Made by a program: the position numbers and the translations under genes. Positions 43,413 through 52,941 of a stretch of DNA of 64,000 nucleotides are shown one piece after another. The stretch spans positions 34,916 to 98,915 of the forward strand of contig NZ_CYGX02000032.1 in NCBI RefSeq assembly GCF_900019265.1. Reading direction: 5' to 3'. Positions within the stretch are counted from its first letter, which is position 1; the number at the start of each line of letters is the position of its first letter. This stretch comes from Paraburkholderia ribeironis. GTDB taxonomy: Bacteria > Pseudomonadota > Gammaproteobacteria > Burkholderiales > Burkholderiaceae. The notes under the pieces are model-generated. The model was not told the DNA's origin, did not search any database, and saw nothing but the letters and a program-made list of their open reading frames with translations.

Positions 43413-44288
43413 ATGACATCCTCGATCAAAGCCGTCCTCAAACCGCATCTGCGCGACGTCGGCAGTCTGACCGTGCGGCGTGTGCTGCCCGCCATGGCGG
43501 CGCGCCTGATAGGCCCGTTCATCTTCTTCGACCATATGGGTCCCGCCACGCTCGAATCCGGTGTCGGTCTCGATGTGCGCCCGCATCCGCACATCGGCCT
43601 CGCCACCGTGACCTATCTGTTCGAAGGCGCGATCATGCATCGTGACAGCCTCGGCTCGGCACAGAAGATCGTCCCCGGCGACGTCAACTGGATGACGGCG
43701 GGGCGCGGCATCGTGCACTCCGAGCGCACGCCCGCCGAGGACCGCGCGAGTCGCAATATCATCCATGGCATCCAGACCTGGGTCGCGCTGCCGCTCGCGG
43801 ATGAAGACATCGAGCCGTCGTTCGCGCACCACGCCGCCGACACGCTGCCGGTCGTCGAGCGCAACGGCGTGCAGTTGCGCGTGATCGCGGGCACGGCCTT
43901 CGGGGCGGTGTCGCCGGTCACGACGTTCTCGGGCACGCTGTACGTCGCCGCGCAGTTCGCGCCGGGCAGCGCGTTCGCGCTCGAACCGGAACACGAGGAA
44001 CGCGGCGTCTATCTGGTGGACGGCGATCTGGAGATCGACGGCGCGACGCTCGAAGCCGGCCAGATGGCGGTGCTCGCGCTCGACGAAACGGTCACGCTCG
44101 CCAGCACGCATGGCGCGCGGGTAATGCTGCTCGGCGGCGAGAAACTGGACGGCGAGCGCTTTATCGAGTGGAATTTCGTCGCCAGTTCGCGGGCGAAGAT
44201 CGAAGCCGCCAAGCTCGCATGGACCCATCAGGAGATGGGCAAGGTGCCGGGCGAGACCGAATGGATCCCGCTGCCGCCGCGCAAATGA
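43413..44288 (+). CDS. Pirin family protein
   Basis: 291-residue bicupin. The first cupin has the iron-binding pattern RPHPHIGLATVTYLFEG, IMHRDSLG and AGRGIVHSER, with His residues and Glu at the ligand positions. The second cupin (LYVAAQFAPGSAFALEPEHEERGVYLVDGDLEI) is a scaffold. Bacterial pirins include quercetinases and regulators of pyruvate dehydrogenase; which applies is unknown. Substrate and role cannot be inferred from neighbours (exporter on one side, thioredoxin on the other). Confidence 0.92.
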   Translation: MTSSIKAVLKPHLRDVGSLTVRRVLPAMAARLIGPFIFFDHMGPATLESGVGLDVRPHPHIGLATVTYLFEGAIMHRDSLGSAQKIVPGDVNWMTAGRGIVHSERTPAEDRASRNIIHGIQTWVALPLADEDIEPSFAHHAADTLPVVERNGVQLRVIAGTAFGAVSPVTTFSGTLYVAAQFAPGSAFALEPEHEERGVYLVDGDLEIDGATLEAGQMAVLALDETVTLASTHGARVMLLGGEKLDGERFIEWNFVASSRAKIEAAKLAWTHQEMGKVPGETEWIPLPPRK

Positions 44289-44369
44289 AACGCGGCGCGC
44301 CCGCGCCTGCATTGAATTCGCGCAGGCCGGCCCCAACTAGTCACAAACCGTTTTATCGACGAGGACGCA

Positions 44370-45218
44370 ATGGACACCACTCTGGCCACTTTCGAACAGG
44401 ACGTCATCACGGCGTCGACCCTGGCCCCCGTGCTGGTCGATTTCTGGGCGCCGTGGTGCGGCCCCTGCAAAAGCCTCGGCCCGATGCTCGAAAAGCTCGA
44501 AGCCGAAGCCGCCGGCAAATGGAAGCTGGTGAAGGTCAACGTGGACGAGAACCAGGAACTGGCCGGCCACTTCCAGGTGCGCAGCATTCCGCACGTGATC
44601 GCGTTCGCCGACGGCCGGCCGGTCGATCAGTTCGTCGGCGTATTGCCTGAAGGTCAGCTGCGCGAGTTTATCGAGCGGCTGGTGCCGCAAGGCGCGGATG
44701 GCGCGCGCATCGAAGCGCAGACCGCGCTTGCCGAAGGCCGGCGCGACGATGCCTATGACGCGCTGCAGGCCGCCCTCGCCTACGACCCGGGCTTCGACGA
44801 AGCGCGCATGGACCGCATCGAAATGCTGCTCGAAGACAACCGCATCGACGAAGCGCGCAATGAAGTCGACCTGCTGTCGCCGAAAACGACGCAAGGCATC
44901 GACGCTCGCTTCAACAAGATCAAGACGCGCCTCGACGCGGTGGATGCCGCCGCCGACCTGCCGCCGACGGACGCACTCGAAGCCCGCGTCGCCGCCAACC
45001 CGGACGACCTGGACGCGCGCTTCGATCTGGCCAGCGCGCTGATCGCGCGCCACAAATACGCGCAGGCGCTCGAACATCTGCTGGCGATCGTGCAGCGCGA
45101 TCGCGCGTTCCGTGACGATATCGGCCGCAAGATGATGTTGTCGGTATTCGACCTGGCCGCGCATCAGCCGGAGCTGGTGTCGCATTGGCGGCGCAAGCTG
45201 AGCGCGTCGTTGTTCTGA
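44370..45218 (+). CDS. cnoX: CnoX/YbbN-type thioredoxin with TPR tail
   Basis: 282 residues: an N-terminal thioredoxin fold (residues ~1-110) and a helical tetratricopeptide-like C terminus (ALQAALAYDPGFDEARMDRIEMLLEDNRIDEARNEV, FDLASALIARHKYAQALEHLLAIV). The active site is WCGPCK, so both redox cysteines are present, unlike E. coli YbbN/CnoX which has lost the CxxC pair. This suggests a co-chaperone with oxidoreductase activity, cooperating with GroEL or DnaK in protecting proteins from oxidation. There is a GGAC-type weak ribosome site. It stands in the same direction as pirin with an 81-bp gap. Confidence 0.9.
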   Translation: MDTTLATFEQDVITASTLAPVLVDFWAPWCGPCKSLGPMLEKLEAEAAGKWKLVKVNVDENQELAGHFQVRSIPHVIAFADGRPVDQFVGVLPEGQLREFIERLVPQGADGARIEAQTALAEGRRDDAYDALQAALAYDPGFDEARMDRIEMLLEDNRIDEARNEVDLLSPKTTQGIDARFNKIKTRLDAVDAAADLPPTDALEARVAANPDDLDARFDLASALIARHKYAQALEHLLAIVQRDRAFRDDIGRKMMLSVFDLAAHQPELVSHWRRKLSASLF

Positions 45219-45358
45219 GGTCGTTCTGATCTGCGGCGGGTTCAGGCACGGCCGCGGCAACTGCGGCTATCGTGTCTGAATCCGCGCGGCATGCCTGCGA
45301 TGAACAGGCGTCGGCTGCGCGTTGCACATGCCGCGCATTTTCCGCGGCAGCTAGCACG

Positions 45359-46216
45359 TCAAGCCGTCGCCTGTTTCGCCAGCACCCGCAACACGTGCGC
45401 GGCCGCCGCAAAACCGAAGCTCGCGGTCACGCACACGCTCGAACCAAATCCCGCACAGTTCAAACCGACCGGCCCCGTGTGACCCGGCGATGTACTCACG
45501 TGCTCGGCTTGCTGGTCGATATCGCAGACGGCGGCCTCCGGGTAGATCAGCGGCTCGTCCGAATACACCGCGCTCACTTTGAACTTCGCTTTGGGGCCGC
45601 GCGGAAAACCGTGCTGCTTACGCAGCTGCCCACGCACTTTCGACAACAACGGGTCCTGGATCGTCAACGCGAGATCGTCGATGCGAATGCGCGTCGGGTC
45701 GAGCTGGCCACCCGCGCCGCCCACGGTGATCAACGGCTGCTTGCGCTCGACGCACCATGCGATCAACGCGGTCTTCGTGCGCACGCTGTCGATCGCGTCG
45801 ATCACATAGTCGAAGCCAGCGCCGAGCGTCGCCGCAAAATTATCCGGCTCGACAAAGTCTTCGATCAGCCGCACCTCGCAAGCCGGATTGATCGCCGCGA
45901 TGCGCTCGGCCATCGCTTCGACTTTCGGTTTTCCGTAGTTGCCGTCGAGCGCGTGGATCTGCCGGTTGGTGTTGCTTTCGGCAACATTGTCCAGATCGAT
46001 CAGCGTCAGTGCGCCGATCGCGCTGCGCGCAAGCGCCTCCGCCACCCACGACCCCACCCCGCCGATACCGATCACCGCGACGTGCGCGCGTTCGAACGCG
46101 GCGAGCGCCGGCGCGCCGTACAAGCGGGCGATACCGCCGAAGCGCCGCGTGCGGTCGGCGGTTTCACTCCCGTCGAGGCTGGTAGTAAGATCAGTTTGCG
46201 CGGTGGTGCTGAACAT
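45359..46216 (-). CDS. tcdA: tRNA threonylcarbamoyladenosine dehydratase
   Basis: 285-residue ThiF/E1-like ATPase that cyclises t6A to ct6A in tRNA anticodon loops. ATP-binding GIGGVGSWVAEALARSAIGALTLIDLD is near residues 50-75, followed by NRQIHALDGNYGKPKVEAMAERIAAINP. VIDAIDSVRTKTALIAWC, GGAGGQLDPTRI and KVSAVYSDEP are also TcdA signatures. A C-terminal hydrophobic helix (FGFAAAAHVLRVL) may be membrane-associated. The start at 46216 gives the family N terminus. It pairs functionally with tsaE in this window. It is divergent from pdxH. Confidence 0.93.
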   Translation of the reverse strand: MFSTTAQTDLTTSLDGSETADRTRRFGGIARLYGAPALAAFERAHVAVIGIGGVGSWVAEALARSAIGALTLIDLDNVAESNTNRQIHALDGNYGKPKVEAMAERIAAINPACEVRLIEDFVEPDNFAATLGAGFDYVIDAIDSVRTKTALIAWCVERKQPLITVGGAGGQLDPTRIRIDDLALTIQDPLLSKVRGQLRKQHGFPRGPKAKFKVSAVYSDEPLIYPEAAVCDIDQQAEHVSTSPGHTGPVGLNCAGFGSSVCVTASFGFAAAAHVLRVLAKQATA

Positions 46217-46451
46217 GATGAAGGCTCGTTGAAAACAGGCAAAACAGAAAGTAGCGACGCGCACGCATGCGCAGCCCGTATTTTGCCTGAACGCGTCCAT
46301 CCGCATCGCCGTCGACCATCCAGCGGCATGCGATGCAAGCATCGCACCGCGGGCGCTGCCGCTGGCGCGCGGCGCGCCACCTTGATCTGCTCGCGCGCAA
46401 AAAATTAAGGCCTTGGCTATACTTGCTGCACTGTAGCGTTCGCATAAGAAC

Positions 46452-47093
46452 ATGACCTCACTCGCCGAACTTCGAAAAAATTATTCGCTGGGTTCTTTGG
46501 ACGTTGGCGATGTCGACCGCAATCCGTTTCGCCAGTTCGACAAGTGGTTTCAACAGGCCGTCGACGCCAAACTGCCCGAGCCGAACACCATGACGCTGGC
46601 CACGGTCGACCCGCGCGGCCGGCCGTCGGCGCGCATCGTGCTGATCAAGGGCGTCGACGAGCGCGGGTTCGTATTTTTCACCAACTACGAAAGCCGCAAG
46701 GGCCGCGAGCTGGCCGCCAATCCGTACGCAAGCCTGCTGTTCTACTGGATCGAGCTCGAACGCCAGGTGCGCATCGAGGGCCGCATCGTCAAAACCAGTG
46801 CGGCGGAAAGCGATGCGTACTTCGCGTCGCGTCCGCTCGATTCACGCATCGGCGCGTGGGCGTCGAACCAGAGTCAGGTGATTGAAAGTCGCTCGCAACT
46901 CGAAACACGCGAACGCGAAATCAGCCTGCAATACGGCGATCAACCACCGCGCCCGCCGCACTGGGGCGGCTATCGTTTGGTCCCCGAAGCAATCGAATTC
47001 TGGCAGGGGCGGCCATCGCGCCTGCACGACCGTTTGCTCTATACGCGCGCAAGCGAAGGTGCCACCTGGCTCATCTCCCGCCTTTCGCCTTGA
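46452..47093 (+). CDS. pdxH: Pyridoxamine 5'-phosphate oxidase
   Basis: 213-residue FMN enzyme producing pyridoxal 5'-phosphate. Signatures: [44 protein letters not shown] (FMN and phosphate binding), [40 protein letters not shown], and the C-terminal [29 protein letters not shown]. Length is normal. PLP from this enzyme would be used locally by KynU and the MocR protein, but that is general. It is followed by cfa in the same direction, 136 bp later. Confidence 0.97.
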   Translation: MTSLAELRKNYSLGSLDVGDVDRNPFRQFDKWFQQAVDAKLPEPNTMTLATVDPRGRPSARIVLIKGVDERGFVFFTNYESRKGRELAANPYASLLFYWIELERQVRIEGRIVKTSAAESDAYFASRPLDSRIGAWASNQSQVIESRSQLETREREISLQYGDQPPRPPHWGGYRLVPEAIEFWQGRPSRLHDRLLYTRASEGATWLISRLSP

Positions 47094-47229
47094 ACCGGAA
47101 CATAACGTCGGCCGCGCTGCCAACCCAGCGGCGCGTGCCGGCAGGATTGCGTCGTGGCATGGGAGTTGCGCCACGCTAAACGCGATCGACACGAGCTTTG
47201 CTTTAATTCAACGAACACGGAGAGATCAC

Positions 47230-48444
47230 ATGTTCTGGGAGAAAAAGCTGGCGCAGTGGGTGGAAGATGTAAAAGCCAAGGTCAATCTGCCGGCACGCCT
47301 CGTGCTGTGGGATGGTCAGCAACATGACTTCGGGCAATTCGCCGCCCCTCAGGTCACGCTACATGTCAAAAGCGCCACGGCGCTGCCCTATCTGCTCGAA
47401 CCGAGTCTGGACAATCTCGGCGAAGCGTACGTGAAGGGCAAGATCGACATCGAAGGCAAGTTATCTGACATCATCAACGTCAGCTACCAGCTGGCACGCA
47501 ATACCGTGACCAGCGCAAGCAAGCTGGCGCGCGTACGGCGTTACTTCAATCATTCGAAAACGTCGGACAAGAAGGCGATCCAGTACCACTACGACGTGTC
47601 GAACGAGTTCTACGAGCTGTGGCTCGACGAGAACATGGTCTACTCGTGTGCGTACTTCGAGAACGGCGACGAAGATCTCGCCACCGCGCAACTCAAGAAA
47701 ATCGACCACATCCTCACCAAGATCCAGGTGCGGCCCGGGCAGCGTCTGCTCGACATCGGCTGCGGCTGGGGTGCATTGGTGCTGCGCGCGGCGCAGAAAT
47801 TCGGTGCGAAGTGCGTGGGCGTGACGCTCTCGCAGAACCAGTTCGATCTCGCCACCGCACGCGTGAAAGCCGCGGGCCTCGAAGGCCAGATCGAGATTCG
47901 CCTGCAGGATTACCGCGACGTCGAAGGGCAATTCGACCGCATCACTAGCGTCGGCATGTTTGAGCACGTCGGCCGCAAGAATCTGCCGGGCTACTTCGAA
48001 AAAATCCACAGCCTGCTGACCGACGACGGCATTGCGATGAACCACGGCATCACGTCGAGCGATTCGGACAGCGGCGAAACCGCGCTCGGCGGCGGCGAGT
48101 TCATCGACCGCTATGTGTTCCCGGACGGCGAGCTGCCGCACATCGGCCTGGCGCTCGAATCGATGCAGCGCGGCGGGCTCGAAGCGGTTGACGTCGAAAG
48201 CCTGCGCCGTCACTATGCGCACACGCTGGACCTGTGGGCGGAAAATTTCGAGGCGCGGGCCGAAGAAGCCCGCAAGCTGGTCGACGACGAAAAATTCCGC
48301 ATCTGGCGCGTGTACCTCGCCGGCTGCGCGTACGCGTTCGAATCCGACGATGTCTCGATCTACCAGGTGGTGTGCCGCAAAGCCGGCCGCAGCGCGAAAA
48401 CCTTGCCGTGGTCGCGTCGCTACATGTACGAGAAACCGCTGTGA
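47230..48444 (+). CDS. cfa: Cyclopropane-fatty-acyl-phospholipid synthase
   Basis: 404-residue SAM-dependent enzyme that adds a methylene bridge across double bonds of membrane phospholipid acyl chains, usually in stationary phase or acid stress. N-terminal lipid-binding region ~1-120 (YLLEPSLDNLGEAYVKGKIDIEG). Catalytic part: IQYHYDVSNEFYELWLDENMVYSCAYFE, the SAM motif LLDIGCGWGALVLRAA, and TLSQNQFDLATARV. MFEHVGRKNLPGYF and the C-terminal bicarbonate/substrate region with SMQRGGLEAVDVESLRRHYAHTL complete it. The start at 47230 has GGAGAGATC upstream. Confidence 0.95.
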   Translation: MFWEKKLAQWVEDVKAKVNLPARLVLWDGQQHDFGQFAAPQVTLHVKSATALPYLLEPSLDNLGEAYVKGKIDIEGKLSDIINVSYQLARNTVTSASKLARVRRYFNHSKTSDKKAIQYHYDVSNEFYELWLDENMVYSCAYFENGDEDLATAQLKKIDHILTKIQVRPGQRLLDIGCGWGALVLRAAQKFGAKCVGVTLSQNQFDLATARVKAAGLEGQIEIRLQDYRDVEGQFDRITSVGMFEHVGRKNLPGYFEKIHSLLTDDGIAMNHGITSSDSDSGETALGGGEFIDRYVFPDGELPHIGLALESMQRGGLEAVDVESLRRHYAHTLDLWAENFEARAEEARKLVDDEKFRIWRVYLAGCAYAFESDDVSIYQVVCRKAGRSAKTLPWSRRYMYEKPL

Positions 48445-48516
48445 TCCGGTTGCGCCGCGGCGCCGTGCGTGAACGGACCGACGCGGCGCAACTTTGAACA
48501 GCAAGGTCGGACATCG

Positions 48517-49956
48517 ATGGGCCAGAGCGGGACAAACGAAACTGAACAGCCGGCGAGCGGCAAGCGTGACGACACCGGCGACGCAACCGTGCAGTTCGAT
48601 CTGTTCGGCGCGCCAGTGCAACCGGTTCCGGCATCCGTGCCGTCGAACGCCGACGCTCGCGGTGAGAAAGCACGGCAGGCGCCTGGCGGAAGCAGAACCG
48701 AAAGAAGAACCGACAGCGCAAGCGAGACTGCACTGTCAAGCGCGGAAGCTCATGCAACAGCCGACGCCCCTGCGCAATCCAGGCGCAAACATCCACCGCG
48801 CGCAAAAGAACAGGCCGCCTCGCTGTGGCAAGAAGACTACGCACCTGACAGCGCGGCGCCGCTAGCCGCTCCCAGCGAAACCGCGCCCACTCCCGCCGAC
48901 ACCCCGAAAAAACGCCGCAGCCGCGAGATCCTCGCCGCGCCGCCATCGGCTGAACTGCTCGCGCTGGCAGCCGACTTGCCGCCGCAGATCCACCTCGGCA
49001 CCTCGACCTGGTCGTTTCCGGGCTGGAACGGGATCGTCTACGGCGACGAGTACAGCAACAGCAAACTTTCGCGCGACGGACTCACCGCCTATGGTGCGCA
49101 TCCGCTGCTGAAGACGGTCAGCATCGACCGGTCGTTTTATCAGGCGCTGTCGGTCACCGAATATTTGCGCTACGCGCAGCAGGTGCCCGAGCATTTCCGC
49201 TTCATCGTCAAAGCGCCGATGACGATCACCGACGCTACCGTGCGCGCCGAACGTGGCGAACCGGTGTTGCTGAATCCGTGTTTCCTGAACGCGCAAATGG
49301 CGATCGACGAGTTCGTCACACCGTGCCTCGAAGGGCTCGGTGCCAAGGCGGGCGCGCTGGTGTTCCAGCTTTCGCCGCTGCCGGACCAACTGCTCGCGCA
49401 GCCGGCGGTGTTCATCGAACGCCTCGCCGAATTCCTGATGGCATTGCCGAAACTGCCGCAGCCCACCTGCTATGCGATCGAGATCCGCGACGCGAGCCTG
49501 CTCACGCCGCGCTTCATCCGCACGCTGAAAACAGCGGGCGTGCGGTATTGCGTCGGGATCCATGCACGGATGCCAGACCCGCTGCGCCAGGCCGCGGCGC
49601 TCGCACTGCTGGACGGCGAGCCGGCGGGGCCGCTGATCGTGCGCTGGAGTCTGCACGGCGGCTTCAAATACGAGCAGGCGAAGGCCAGGTACGAGCCGTT
49701 CAACCAGCTGGTCGATCAAGACCCAGCGACGCGCGCATCGCTCGCCGAACTGGCCGCGCGCTATGCGCTTGCCGGCCAGCCGGTGGTGATCGCGATCAAC
49801 AACAAAGCGGAAGGTTCAGCGCCGCTCAGTTGCGTGGAGCTGGCGCGAGCGATTATCGAAGCGTATGCGCGTCAGGCTTACGAGCGCGAGCATGAGCATG
49901 ACGATGAACCGAAGCCGCCGGATATGACCGGGCAACCGGACGAGCCCGGCCACTAG
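48517..49956 (+). CDS. DUF72 (YecE) family TIM-barrel protein with N-terminal extension and clamp-binding-like motif
   Basis: 479 residues. The C-terminal ~320 residues (HLGTSTWSFPGWNGIVYGDEYSNSKLSRDGLTAYGAHPLLKTVSIDRSFYQ, ...PEHFRFIVKAP) are a DUF72 barrel related to AP-endonuclease-like folds. Residues 1-145 are Ser/Ala/Pro/Lys rich and probably disordered. Within them QFDLF at residues 26-30 matches the pentapeptide QxDLF that binds the DNA polymerase beta clamp. The start at 48517 is supported by AAGG upstream; a GTG at 48469 is an alternative. Function of DUF72 is not established. It is in the same direction as cfa. Confidence 0.83.
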   Translation: MGQSGTNETEQPASGKRDDTGDATVQFDLFGAPVQPVPASVPSNADARGEKARQAPGGSRTERRTDSASETALSSAEAHATADAPAQSRRKHPPRAKEQAASLWQEDYAPDSAAPLAAPSETAPTPADTPKKRRSREILAAPPSAELLALAADLPPQIHLGTSTWSFPGWNGIVYGDEYSNSKLSRDGLTAYGAHPLLKTVSIDRSFYQALSVTEYLRYAQQVPEHFRFIVKAPMTITDATVRAERGEPVLLNPCFLNAQMAIDEFVTPCLEGLGAKAGALVFQLSPLPDQLLAQPAVFIERLAEFLMALPKLPQPTCYAIEIRDASLLTPRFIRTLKTAGVRYCVGIHARMPDPLRQAAALALLDGEPAGPLIVRWSLHGGFKYEQAKARYEPFNQLVDQDPATRASLAELAARYALAGQPVVIAINNKAEGSAPLSCVELARAIIEAYARQAYEREHEHDDEPKPPDMTGQPDEPGH

Positions 49957-50209
49957 CAAGCTATCGGCGAAACCGGCAACAAAGTGGCCTGAGCGGATTG
50001 AGCAGCATGGCGGTGCTTCAATGCGGGACATCTTTCCGCCGGTTGTTGCGTCGCACCCGCAGCGCACCGACAATCAAGCCGCGAGCTACGGGCACAGCGC
50101 GATCCAATGCGGCGCGCGCCATAAGATGCTCGGCCGCCCAGCCCGCAGTCAAGCCGCAAGCCGCGGCACAACGCGATGCAACGCGGCGCGCGGCAATCAC
50201 AACGCGTCC

Positions 50210-50758
50210 TCAGCCCGCCTTGATCCGATGCGCGAACTTCTGACGAAACTTCGCCACCTTCGGCGCCACCACGAATGAGCAGTACCCCTGATGCGGATGC
50301 TGCGCAAAATAGTTCTGGTGATACGCCTCGGCCGGCCAGTAGTTGTCGTCGAGCGGTAATACGTCGGTGACGATCTGCCCGTCGTAGATCTCCTGCTCGG
50401 TGATCTCGCGGATCGCCTGCAACGCCGCCTCGCGCTGCGCGTCGGAATGCGTGAAGATCACCGACCGGTACTGCGTGCCGACATCGTTGCCCTGGCGGTT
50501 CAGCTGCGTCGGATCGTGGATCGCGAAAAAAATATCGAGAACCTCGCGATAGCTGATCTTCGCCGGATCGAAGTCGACCTTCACCACTTCGGCATGACCC
50601 GTTTCGCCATCACACACCTGTTCGTAGGTTGGATGGCCGGTCTGCCCGCCCGCATAGCCCGACTCGACCGAGTTCACACCGTCGACACCGAGATACACCG
50701 CTTCGAGACACCAGAAACATCCGCCACCGAGGGTGGCGACTTCGCCTGTCTGACTCAT
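50210..50758 (-). CDS. msrA: Peptide methionine sulfoxide reductase A
   Basis: 182-residue enzyme that repairs methionine-S-sulfoxide in proteins. The active site GGCFWCLEAVYLGVDGV with the catalytic Cys sits at residues ~12-28. It is followed by VESGYAGGQTGHPTYEQVCDGETGHAEVVKVDFDP and LDIFFAIHDPTQLNRQGNDVGTQYRSVIF, all MsrA hallmarks. There is no attached MsrB domain. It ends with VAKFRQKFAHRIKAG. It is divergent from the flavin reductase. Confidence 0.95.
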   Translation of the reverse strand: MSQTGEVATLGGGCFWCLEAVYLGVDGVNSVESGYAGGQTGHPTYEQVCDGETGHAEVVKVDFDPAKISYREVLDIFFAIHDPTQLNRQGNDVGTQYRSVIFTHSDAQREAALQAIREITEQEIYDGQIVTDVLPLDDNYWPAEAYHQNYFAQHPHQGYCSFVVAPKVAKFRQKFAHRIKAG

Positions 50759-51014
50759 GCTGCTCGCTCCTTGATACTGATAATCGGCCGATGCCCGTCC
50801 CGCTGCGTCGCAATGCTCATGCCACCGTCGAGACTTTCCAGCTTAGCGGGTTTTTCAGTGACCGGCGGAGGTTACGGCCGGTGCGCCGTGATTGCAGTTA
50901 AAATTGCGATCAATCAACGATTTTCACTATGACTTTCGAATCATTTGTTTCCGCCCACGCACGCGACGGGTTCATGCCGGCTTTGACCCGGCTGATGGCA
51001 GGGGTCAGTGCCCG

Positions 51015-51524
51015 ATGAAGCACGCCAGCCCGCCCAACTTCGACCAGGCCGCGTTCAGGCAGGCGCTCAGCCAGTTCGCCACCGGCGTCACCGTCATTAC
51101 GACGCGTGCGGCATCCGGCCAATTGATCGGCATCACGGCCAGCTCGTTTAACTCGGTATCGCTCGATCCGCCGCTGGTGCTGTGGAGCCTCGCCACCCGC
51201 TCGGCGTCGATGCCGGTGTTCCGCGCCAACAGTCACTACGTGGTCAATGTGCTGGCCGCGTCGCAGCTCGATTTGTGCCAACGCTTCGCGACCGTCAAGG
51301 GCGACCGCTTCGAAGGCGTATCGCATGCGGAAGGCGACACCGGCATGCCGGTGCTCGACGGCGCGCTCGCCTGGTTCGAATGCCATAACCGCAGCCGCTA
51401 CGACGAGGGCGACCACGTGATTTTCGTCGGCGAAGTGGAACGCTGCGGCCTGCATGAACGCGCGGCGGAGATCTCGCCGCTGGTGTTTCAGCACGGCAAA
51501 TTTCACGGCATCAAACCGCTCTGA
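51015..51524 (+). CDS. Flavin reductase family protein
   Basis: 169-residue FMN-binding split-barrel protein: FRQALSQFATGVTVITTRAASGQLIGITASSFNSVSLDPPLVLWSLATRSASMPVFRANSHYVVNVLAA. The TxSSFNSVSLDPPL segment is the flavin site of the HpaC/Fre-like family. Members supply reduced flavin to a two-component monooxygenase; none is adjacent here, so the partner is unknown. The start at 51015 follows the family N terminus, but the ribosome site is weak. It is followed by a short 10-bp tandem repeat. Confidence 0.9.
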   Translation: MKHASPPNFDQAAFRQALSQFATGVTVITTRAASGQLIGITASSFNSVSLDPPLVLWSLATRSASMPVFRANSHYVVNVLAASQLDLCQRFATVKGDRFEGVSHAEGDTGMPVLDGALAWFECHNRSRYDEGDHVIFVGEVERCGLHERAAEISPLVFQHGKFHGIKPL

Positions 51525-51547
51525 GCGCCCCGCCGCGATGCGCTCGC

Positions 51548-51582
51548 GGCACAAAGCCGCACAAAGCAGCACAAAGCGGCAC
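51548..51582. repeat. Short tandem repeat, 10-bp unit
   Basis: About three units of GCACAAAGC plus one variable base (C, A, G) right after the flavin reductase stop. Adjacent GGCCGGCCAACCAGCCAGCC is also repetitive. Confidence 0.75.
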
Positions 51583-51617
51583 GGTGGCCGGCCAACCAGC
51601 CAGCCAATCAAAGCCAC

Positions 51618-52133
51618 TCAGCGTTCGCCATGCGATGCGCCGTGTCCGCCGGACTTCTTTACCAGCGATACCGGCACACCCGAATCTTCCTTCAAGGTCT
51701 GCAGCACGATATTCGAGCGAATATCCATCACGCCTGGCGCCTTGTACAAACGCTGCAGCACGAAATCCGAATAGTGTTTGAGGTTGTGCGCGAGCACCCG
51801 CAGCAGGTAATGGGTCTCGCCAGTCACGACGAACGCGCCGACCACTTCCGGCCAGTCTCGCACCGCCTCGGCAAAGCGCTCGTGCCAGTTCGCCTGGTCG
51901 TTGCGCATGGACACCTGCACGAAGGCTTCCAGCTCGAAACCCAACACCTCGCGGTTCAGACACGCGCGGTAGTGTTCAATCACGCCCTGCTCCTCCAGTA
52001 GACGCAGACGTCGCAGGCAGGCTGATGGCGAGAGCGAGATGCGCTCCGCCAGATCGAGATTACTGATCCGTCCTTCTTGCTGAAGCACCGTCAAGATACG
52101 GCAATCGGTGGCGTCGAGCGAGATCGCGTTCAT
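51618..52133 (-). CDS. kynR: Lrp/AsnC-family regulator of the kynurenine operon
   Basis: 171-residue regulator. The winged helix-turn-helix is at residues ~5-60 (LDATDCRILTVLQQEGRISNLDLAERISLSPSACLRRLRLLEEQGVI). The RAM ligand-sensing domain follows (LEAFVQVSMR, VVGAFVVTGETHYLLRVLAHNLKHYSDFVLQRLYKAPGV). Lrp-type KynR proteins activate the kynBUA operon in response to kynurenine in Pseudomonas and Burkholderia. The gene is divergent from kynB with a 130-bp intergenic region, which supports this. No clear Lrp-type operator could be defined by eye. Confidence 0.9.
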   Translation of the reverse strand: MNAISLDATDCRILTVLQQEGRISNLDLAERISLSPSACLRRLRLLEEQGVIEHYRACLNREVLGFELEAFVQVSMRNDQANWHERFAEAVRDWPEVVGAFVVTGETHYLLRVLAHNLKHYSDFVLQRLYKAPGVMDIRSNIVLQTLKEDSGVPVSLVKKSGGHGASHGER

Positions 52134-52263
52134 ATTCGGTCTCCCTTTCCCGTTTGACTCAAATTATGTTCCAAGACACGGCGTAGAAGGAGATTTTTTC
52201 GCAATCACATTCTGCGCCAAGCCACCTATCATTTGCGGATAGACACACTTCACCAAACGAGAT

Positions 52264-52902
52264 ATGCCGACACTCTGGGACATCACCCCCGCCATCGATA
52301 CCGCCACGCCGGTCTGGCCAGGCGATACGCCGGTCAGTATCGAGCGGGTGTGGCGCATGGAGGCGGGCTCGCCGGTCAACGTGGCGCGGCTGACGCTGTC
52401 GCCGCATACCGGCGCCCATACCGACGCCCCGTTGCACTACGACGCCGAGGGCGCGGCGATCGGCAACGTGCCGCTCGACGCCTACCTCGGTCGATGCCGG
52501 GTGATTCATTGCATCGGCGCATCGCCTGTTGTGATGCCACAACACCTGGCCGGTTCGCTCGACGGCCTGCCGCCGCGAGTCTTACTGCGCACTTACAGAA
52601 CCGCGCCGACCACCCGTTGGGACAACGGATTCTGCGCAGTCGCGCCTGACACGATCGACCTGCTCGCAACGCGTGGCGTGAAGCTGGTCGGCATCGACAC
52701 GCCGTCGCTCGATCCGCAGGAATCGAAAACGATGGACGCTCACCACCGGATTCGCGCGCACCGGATGGCGATTCTGGAAGGCATCGTGCTGGATGCCGTC
52801 GCCGCCGGCGACTACGAACTGATCGCGCTGCCGCTCAAGCTGACCACGCTCGACGCGAGCCCGGTGCGCGCAGTGTTGCGCGCGCTGTCCGAGCCGCGTT
52901 GA
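52264..52902 (+). CDS. kynB: Kynurenine formamidase
   Basis: 212-residue Zn-dependent cyclase-like amidase that hydrolyses N-formylkynurenine to kynurenine and formate. Conserved metal site [16 protein letters not shown] (His and Asp), with DCTP-like PVWPGD at the N terminus and [47 protein letters not shown] at the end. It is first of the kynBUA operon, 39 bp ahead of kynU. The promoter region shared with kynR shows an AT-rich stretch (TTTTTTCGCAATCACATT). Confidence 0.95.
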   Translation: MPTLWDITPAIDTATPVWPGDTPVSIERVWRMEAGSPVNVARLTLSPHTGAHTDAPLHYDAEGAAIGNVPLDAYLGRCRVIHCIGASPVVMPQHLAGSLDGLPPRVLLRTYRTAPTTRWDNGFCAVAPDTIDLLATRGVKLVGIDTPSLDPQESKTMDAHHRIRAHRMAILEGIVLDAVAAGDYELIALPLKLTTLDASPVRAVLRALSEPR

Positions 52903-52941
52903 CCTCACCGATATCACCCTGATCTGACCGACGGAACCACC

